Assembly: GCF_002810445.1 (NCBI RefSeq)
Contig: NZ_NEXS01000011.1
Location: 1 to 64,000, forward strand
Reading direction: 5' to 3'
Length of the DNA stretch: 64,000 nucleotides
Origin: Advenella sp. S44
GTDB lineage: Bacteria; Pseudomonadota; Gammaproteobacteria; Burkholderiales; Burkholderiaceae_B
Shown here: positions 59,580 to 64,000 of the stretch, one piece after another
Layout of the letters: each line of letters starts with the position of its first letter
Position numbering within the stretch: the stretch's first letter is position 1
The notes under the pieces: model-generated
Told to the model about the DNA's origin: nothing
The model's database searches: none
What the model saw: only the letters and a program-made list of their open reading frames with translations
Made by a program: the position numbers and the translations under genes

Positions 59580-59582
59580 ATT

Positions 59583-60557
59583 TCACTGAGGCTCGATGCC
59601 GGCCTGCTTGATAACGTCGGCCCATTTGCCGATTTCCGACTGGGTGAATTCCTGGAACGCATCCGGCGCGTAGTTTTTCTCTGGCAACAAAAATATTCCC
59701 TGTTGTTCCATCTTGTCGGTGAAGGCTTTGTTTTGCATAACTTTCTGATAAGCCTTATAGGTGGTATCAATCATGGCACGTGGTGTTCCCTTTGGAGCAT
59801 AAATACCATACCAGGTGGATGCCTCCAGGCCGGGCATGGTGCCTGAAATCGTCGGCACATCGGGAAACTGCGACATGGTTTGCGATGCCGTCAAAGCCAG
59901 TGCCCGAATCTTGTCGCCTTTGGTCTGGGGCAAGGCAGTATTGGTTTGATCGAACATGGCGTCAACCTGACCACCCATTACATCGTTCAGCGCCGGGCCA
60001 GCGCCTTTATAGGAAACCTGCGTGATTTTGATTTTTGCCTTGGCGGCAAACAACTCCGCCACCAGGTGAGAACTGGAGCCAACGCCTGCGTTGCCAAAAT
60101 TGATCTTGTCCGGGTTTGCCTTGGCAAACTCGATCATCTCGTCCACGGTCTTGTATTGCGAATCCGCGCCCACCAACAGCACCAGTGGCGTATCGGGAAA
60201 GCGAAACACCGCGTCAAAATCCTTAATAGGATCGTACTTCATTGTTTTGTACAATGAAGGGGCGGCGGCCATATAACCAAAATGCCCCACCAGAAACGTG
60301 TAGCCGTCAGGTTTGGCGTTCGAGGCCTTCGCTGCACCAATTTGCCCGCCGGCCCCACCGACGTTCTCAATAACAATGGGCTGCTTCAACTCTTTCGAAA
60401 CTTCTGCGGCAACCATCCGCGCCATACCATCGGTCGGTCCGCCTGCGGCAAAGGGAACGATCCAGGTTACCGCCCGCTCTGGGTAAGACTGGGCAAAAGA
60501 TGGGTTGCTGCAAATTAGTGCTGCCACACTTGTGATAAATAGATGAGTCGTTTTCAT
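59583..60557 (-). CDS. Bug-family periplasmic receptor (TctC-like)
   Basis: A 324-residue Bug receptor with signal peptide (HLFITSVAALICSNPSFAQ). The mature protein starts YPERAVTWIVPFAAGGPTDGM and contains AGGQIGAAKASNAKPDGYTFLVG and YKGAGPALNDVMGGQVDAMFDQ. It lies between the ASL-type lyase (20-bp gap) and the class I fumarase (3-bp gap) in one operon. The ligand is therefore probably a fumarate-yielding conjugate or dicarboxylate. Confidence 0.9.
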   Translation of the reverse strand: MKTTHLFITSVAALICSNPSFAQSYPERAVTWIVPFAAGGPTDGMARMVAAEVSKELKQPIVIENVGGAGGQIGAAKASNAKPDGYTFLVGHFGYMAAAPSLYKTMKYDPIKDFDAVFRFPDTPLVLLVGADSQYKTVDEMIEFAKANPDKINFGNAGVGSSSHLVAELFAAKAKIKITQVSYKGAGPALNDVMGGQVDAMFDQTNTALPQTKGDKIRALALTASQTMSQFPDVPTISGTMPGLEASTWYGIYAPKGTPRAMIDTTYKAYQKVMQNKAFTDKMEQQGIFLLPEKNYAPDAFQEFTQSEIGKWADVIKQAGIEPQ

Positions 60558-60577
60558 AACAGGTTCCTTATTGGCGT

Positions 60578-61939
60578 TCAGATACGTGCTGAAGCATTCA
60601 GGGCATGAGCGACCATTTCTGGTGCCTGTCCCAGGTAATTGGCCGGATCGGTCAAGGCGTGGATCTGCTCGTCGGATAGGTGTTGTGTGACGGCCGGTGT
60701 TTGCATGAGTACTTCGGCCAGCGTCTGGCTACCGCTGTTGACCCTAAGGCAGGCGTCGTAGACAACCTCATGGGCCTGGTGTTTTCCTAGATGGGCAGCC
60801 AATGCCATCATGACGGACTCGGCCACAATCAGGCCTTTGGAAATACCCAGGTTCTTCTGCATTTGCGCGGCATCCACTTCCAGACCGCCCAGCGCAAAAC
60901 GTGCCTGGGCCAGCCCGCTTGCCGTAAGCAGAAAGCTTTCGGGAATGGCGATCCACTCGGCATGCCAGGGGCCGGTCGCCCGCTCGAAATCCTGAATCAT
61001 CGCATCGAGCATCAGCCCGGCATGCTGTCGCACGCCCTTGGCGCAGGCCAGCATAATTTCACTTGAAATTGGATTCCGCTTTTGCGGCATGGTGCTGCTT
61101 GCCCCGCGTCCTTTAACGAAGGGCTCATACACTTCGGCATACTCGGTCGATGCCATCAGCATGATATCCAGCGCAATTTTGCCCAGGGAGCCGGTCACCA
61201 GCGCGAGAAAATTAAGGGCTTCTGCGAAATTGTCTCGTGCAACATGCCAGGTGGTCACCGGAATGCCCAGCCCAAGTTCGCGCATCATTTCTGCCTGTAC
61301 TTGCAACCCCATGTCGCCCAGCGAGGCCAGCGTGCCTGCTGCCCCGGCAAGCTGGCCAACCTCCACACGCGGCTTCAGTTCGCGCAAGCGTTGCTCATGC
61401 CGATCAAACATGCCAAGCCAGATGGCGCATTTGTAGCCGAACGTAATGGGAAGCGCCTGTTGCAGATGCGTGCGCCCTGCCATCGGCGTGTCTTTGTAAG
61501 TAGAAGCCAGCTCCTGAAGGATTGTTCGAAGTGCACGAATATCCGACTCAACCAGAGCCAGCGCCTCTTTGATTTGCAATGCGTTGGCGGTGTCCATAAT
61601 GTCCTGGGTGGTTGCCCCCCAATGGAGGTACTTACCCGCTTCTTCGCATTGCTCGGCAAGCTGCGTCACCAGCGGCAAAATGGGATAGCCTACGTTTTCC
61701 GTTTCGTGTTTAAGCCGCTCAAAATCGAGCTGCTCAAACTTTATTCGACTTTCGATGTCGGCCGCGGCCGTTGCCGGAATCACATTCAGGCGTGATTGCG
61801 CCTTTGCCAGGGCTATTTCAACCGCAATGTATTTGCGAATAAGACTGGCATCAGAAAATACGTTGCGCATGGCTGGCGTACCAAACGTATCGCGAAACAG
61901 CAGGGAGTCAAAAACAGTGGAGGCAGAAGCAGACAACAT
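60578..61939 (-). CDS. Fumarase/aspartase-superfamily lyase (adenylosuccinate-lyase / carboxymuconate cycloisomerase type)
   Basis: A 453-residue lyase with signature loop GASSTMPQKRNP, where Gln replaces the more usual His; with HWGATTQDIMDTA and GRTHLQQALPITFGYK it groups with carboxymuconate cycloisomerase-like and C-N lyase-like members. It is a paralogue of the lyase at 15.2 kb. It heads the lyase-Bug-fumarase operon and diverges from a GntR regulator with twin palindromes between them. A lyase releasing fumarate from an imported conjugate, followed by fumarase, is the simplest reading; cycloisomerase activity has no supporting neighbours. Confidence 0.83.
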   Translation of the reverse strand: MLSASASTVFDSLLFRDTFGTPAMRNVFSDASLIRKYIAVEIALAKAQSRLNVIPATAAADIESRIKFEQLDFERLKHETENVGYPILPLVTQLAEQCEEAGKYLHWGATTQDIMDTANALQIKEALALVESDIRALRTILQELASTYKDTPMAGRTHLQQALPITFGYKCAIWLGMFDRHEQRLRELKPRVEVGQLAGAAGTLASLGDMGLQVQAEMMRELGLGIPVTTWHVARDNFAEALNFLALVTGSLGKIALDIMLMASTEYAEVYEPFVKGRGASSTMPQKRNPISSEIMLACAKGVRQHAGLMLDAMIQDFERATGPWHAEWIAIPESFLLTASGLAQARFALGGLEVDAAQMQKNLGISKGLIVAESVMMALAAHLGKHQAHEVVYDACLRVNSGSQTLAEVLMQTPAVTQHLSDEQIHALTDPANYLGQAPEMVAHALNASARI

Positions 61940-61955
61940 AAGAGGTTATTTCCAT

Positions 61956-61997
61956 TATGTACGAACATATTAATATAATATATTATGTACGTACATA
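61956..61997. promoter_or_regulatory. Twin palindromic operators between GntR gene and lyase operon
   Basis: TATGTACGAACATA (61956-61969) and the perfect palindrome TATGTACGTACATA (61984-61997) are 28 bp apart, and both are embedded in AT...TATTAA flanks. They lie in the 110-bp divergent spacer, as expected for a GntR/HutC repressor dimer pair. Confidence 0.65.
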
Positions 61998-62049
61998 TTA
62001 AATATCGGTAATAACCCTCACTCGCTCAATTGCCCGTATAATTTCGAGC

Positions 62050-62790
62050 ATGAAAAAACTGACGAAATACAACGAAATCGCGCTCAGCCTGAAAGAGGAC
62101 ATCGTCTCCGGCAAGTACGGAATCGGCAGCCTGTTGCCAACAGAATTTGAGTTATCGGCCATGCACAGCGCAAGCCGGCAGACCATCAGATCTGCCATTG
62201 CGGAACTGGCGCGCCAGGGGTTTGTCAGTCGTACAAAAAAACTGGGCACACGCGTAGAATCTGCGATGCCGCAAAACATGTACTTGCATCGGCTCGATTC
62301 CATCAACGATCTGGTGCAGTTCAGCAACGAGAACAAAAAAGCGGTGCAAGGGATGGAACAGGTTGTACTGGACAAACAACTGGCTGCGGATCTGGGACTC
62401 GAACCCGGCCTGCATGCCCTGAAAATATCAACAATGCGATATGGCAAGGCCGGTGATAAATTGCCAATTGGCTGGACCGATATTTATGTCGTGCTGGCCG
62501 GCCTGGATTTATCTTTACTGGCTGAGAGGATCAAGGAAAAACCAGACGTTCTGGTCAGCGCAATATTGGAGGAAGAGTTCAACGTTACGCTCAAGGCCGT
62601 GAGTCAGGAAATTGATTCCATCCTTTTGCCGGCAGAGCTGGAGACCGTCCTGCAGACCCCCTCTCCTGCTCCGGCCTTGAAAGTGATCCGGCGGTATATC
62701 GATAGCCATGACGACGTTGTGCAGATCAGTATTACTTTACATCCCAGCGGCCGATTCTCTTTGCTGCTGGATGCAAAGCGGGAGATGTAG
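62050..62790 (+). CDS. GntR family regulator, HutC/UTRA type
   Basis: A 246-residue regulator. The winged helix spans about residues 5-72 (LKEDIVSGKYGIGSLLPTEF, ELSAMHSASRQTIRSAIAELARQGFVSR), and the rest is a UTRA ligand domain of the HutC subfamily (LHALKISTMRYGKAGDKLPIGWTDIYV; ISITLHPSGRFSLLLDAKRE). It diverges from the lyase-Bug-fumarase operon with two matching palindromes between them, so it is the probable repressor, released by the substrate or an intermediate. Confidence 0.87.
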   Translation: MKKLTKYNEIALSLKEDIVSGKYGIGSLLPTEFELSAMHSASRQTIRSAIAELARQGFVSRTKKLGTRVESAMPQNMYLHRLDSINDLVQFSNENKKAVQGMEQVVLDKQLAADLGLEPGLHALKISTMRYGKAGDKLPIGWTDIYVVLAGLDLSLLAERIKEKPDVLVSAILEEEFNVTLKAVSQEIDSILLPAELETVLQTPSPAPALKVIRRYIDSHDDVVQISITLHPSGRFSLLLDAKREM

Positions 62791-63134
62791 GGCGCTCTTC
62801 ACACGAACGCACTTACCGTGAACATGGCACAATCGAATAACACGCACATTAGTGCGCGAAATGGCAAACCAGAGAAGCTCAGCCACGCTCTGCGACGGGT
62901 CGATTCTGAATAGAGAAGCGTAATTGACATGGCCAGGCAACAAGCACCTGAGCGCCTGTCGTTCAACCTGCCTGTGCAGTCTTTGCAAATATTGCAAAAG
63001 TCATATCCGGCACCCTGCATTGTTTGCTCTGCCTGTCCTGCCTACAATCGGGCCATGACTTGCTTGCGACGGTACCGCAGCAAGCTACTATATAATCGTA
63101 TTTAATATAGAAATAGAACCAGGAGACATCGAAC
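62791..63134. other. Intergenic, no intact gene
   Basis: About 340 bases without a recognisable gene. Near the end a TATAAT hexamer (63091-63096) without a good -35, followed by CCAGGAGACAT (63120-63129), indicates the old promoter and ribosome site of the collapsed Ldh_2 gene that starts at 63135. Confidence 0.4.
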
Positions 63135-63553
63135 ATGCGTCTAATTGATGCGGATACACCTGAGAAAATTCGCCTGCAGCCCCAACAGGCTGTGCACCTG
63201 GGAGAGGCGGCGTGGTTCCGTTTGCCGGACACAAGGGGTATGGCTTATCGCTAGCCATCCAGGCGCTAGGCCTGCTTGCAGGCGCCAGGCGACGCTCTGG
63301 TAAGGTATCTGACTTTGGCTTTCTTTTTATTGCCTTTGACCCTGAAATATTAATGCCGGCGGCCGAGTTCAAAGCCCAGTTGTCGGAACTCCTGCAATCG
63401 ATAAAAGACCTGCCCAGGCAGGACGGCGTGGACGAGATCCGCATCCCTTCAGAACGGTCACAACGAGAGCGAAGCATCAGAGAAGAACAAGGCATTCTCG
63501 TGCAGCGCCGGGTCTATGATCGGCTGATGCAAATGCGTGACTCAGATGGATGA
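63135..63553 (+). pseudogene. Ldh_2-family dehydrogenase gene collapsed by internal deletion
   Basis: The first 25 or so codons (MRLIDADTPEKIRLQPQQAV then HLGEAA) resemble the start of malate/L-lactate dehydrogenase (Ldh_2) proteins and have AGGAG at proper distance. From 63212, in another frame, the C-terminal part follows: PFAGHKGYGLSLAIQALGLLAGA, FLFIAFDPEILMP and IRIPSERSQRERSIREEQGI. The family has about 340 residues; roughly 200 from the middle are missing and the frames do not match, so a deletion near 63205-63215 destroyed the gene. Its former role was NAD(P)-dependent oxidation of a 2-hydroxy acid or reduction of a cyclic imino acid. Confidence 0.7.
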
Positions 63554-64000
63554 GCTGGCTGCAATCCGGGTGTTCGCCCGGGTAGCCAGAGTGGGCACCT
63601 TTTCCGAGGCGGCGCGCCAGCTCGATATGTCAACGAGCTCGGTCTCACGCCAGATCAACGCGCTGGAAGAGTCCCTGGGAATACGTTTGTTCAAACGTTC
63701 AACTCGCAACCTGGTCTTGACCGAAGCAGGGGAAACCTATCTGACATCAATTGACCCGGCATTGAAGCAGCTGGAGCTGGCCAGAAGGACAGCGCTCTCC
63801 TATCAGCGCACGATCAGTGGCTCCATACGCTTTCATGCCCGTACCTCAGCGGGGACAGAAGTCATCGTACCGGCCCTGTCTGAGTTCTTCGTCCGCTACC
63901 CAGATATTGAAATTGATATCACCCTGACCGATGAGCGTGTCGATCTTCTTGCCAATGGCATTGATGTCGCGGTATGGCTGGGCAAACTCGAAGACTCCAG
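63546..64000 (+). CDS. LysR family transcriptional regulator (partial, cut by window end)
   Basis: The first 151 codons of a LysR regulator: MDELAAIRVFARVARVGTFS, AARQLDMSTSSVSRQINALEE and the linker LGIRLFKRSTRNLVLTEAGE, then the start of the effector domain (SGSIRFHARTSAGTEVIVPAL). It matches the subgroup of LysR proteins that begin MDxLxAIRVFxRV. The ATG overlaps the end of the Ldh_2 remnant by 8 bp. The rest lies beyond the window. Confidence 0.9.
   Translation, partial: MDELAAIRVFARVARVGTFSEAARQLDMSTSSVSRQINALEESLGIRLFKRSTRNLVLTEAGETYLTSIDPALKQLELARRTALSYQRTISGSIRFHARTSAGTEVIVPALSEFFVRYPDIEIDITLTDERVDLLANGIDVAVWLGKLEDS

Noticed and set aside
60578-61939. Assignment of the lyase as housekeeping adenylosuccinate lyase (PurB)
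   Set aside because: It sits in an operon with a Bug receptor and fumarase under GntR control, and a paralogue exists at 15.2 kb; neither context suits purine synthesis.
62737-62997. Minus-strand 86-codon frame between the GntR gene and the Ldh_2 remnant
   Set aside because: No family resemblance and it overlaps the GntR 3' end.
1-64000. CRISPR arrays, tRNA or rRNA genes, prophage or conjugative genes
   Set aside because: Looked for but not seen; the only tandem repeats are the short hairpins at 40.9 kb, the operator repeats and the ACA tract.

Overview
The window looks like a stretch of chromosome from a beta-proteobacterium of the Alcaligenaceae (Bordetella / Achromobacter / Advenella type). 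The reasons are six Bug-family (TctC-like) periplasmic receptors in 64 kb, a dense mix of LysR, TetR, IclR, GntR and AraC regulators, mid-50s GC judged by eye, and catabolic modules known from this order. Advenella fits well because a 3-mercaptopropionate module is present, but the genus is inference. No rRNA, tRNA, CRISPR array, phage or replication origin was seen. Almost everything is accessory catabolism, in short operons whose genes often overlap by ATGA.

Layout. 0.3-5 kb: HxlR regulator with an NmrA-like reductase, then TetR regulator with an O-methyltransferase and MFS exporter behind two tandem operators. 5-10 kb: LysR, a Bug receptor, a PrpF isomerase, an amidase ending in a poly-threonine microsatellite, and an antitoxin remnant. 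9.8-16.6 kb: IclR regulator diverging from a complete tripartite tricarboxylate transporter (tctC-tctB-tctA) with an MmgE/PrpD protein and a fumarase/ASL-type lyase, the enzyme pair known for iminodisuccinate breakdown. 16.6-18.8 kb: an AhpD-like protein, then a class III CoA-transferase and a thiol dioxygenase with 3-mercaptopropionate dioxygenase residues. 19 kb: a decayed YcaQ-family gene. 19.5-23.2 kb: DsbA-like isomerase, MHS transporter, class II aldolase, LysR. 23.4-25.4 kb: TetR regulator with a Lys/Ser/Thr repeat tail, facing a saccharopine-dehydrogenase-like enzyme across triplicated sites.

25.4-35.2 kb: a polar amino acid ABC importer split on both sides of a MocR regulator, with RidA, a DapA-like enzyme, a D-cysteine desulfhydrase-like enzyme, a Bug receptor and an N-acyl-D-amino-acid deacylase. 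Matching palindromes lie before both arms. This suggests a D-amino-acid or amino-acid-derivative regulon. 35.2-38.5 kb: NIPSNAP remnant, IclR, FAH-family hydrolase, Bug receptor. 38.8-40.0 kb: an intact IS3-family element (IS407 type, GGAC target duplication) inside the loop of a former terminator. 40.1-41.7 kb: SDR and TetR genes separated by tandem covarying hairpins.

42.4-51.5 kb: AraC regulator, BenE transporter and a cluster whose gene order and families match hmfABCDE of 2-furoate degradation. 52-56.9 kb: DUF4202 protein, then Bug receptor, maleylacetate reductase, citryl-CoA-lyase-like protein and class III CoA-transferase in one operon under a LysR regulator, a combination I cannot assign to a known pathway. 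57.9-64 kb: orphan ParD, class I fumarase, Bug receptor and a second ASL-type lyase opposite a GntR regulator, then a collapsed Ldh_2 gene and a LysR gene cut by the window edge.
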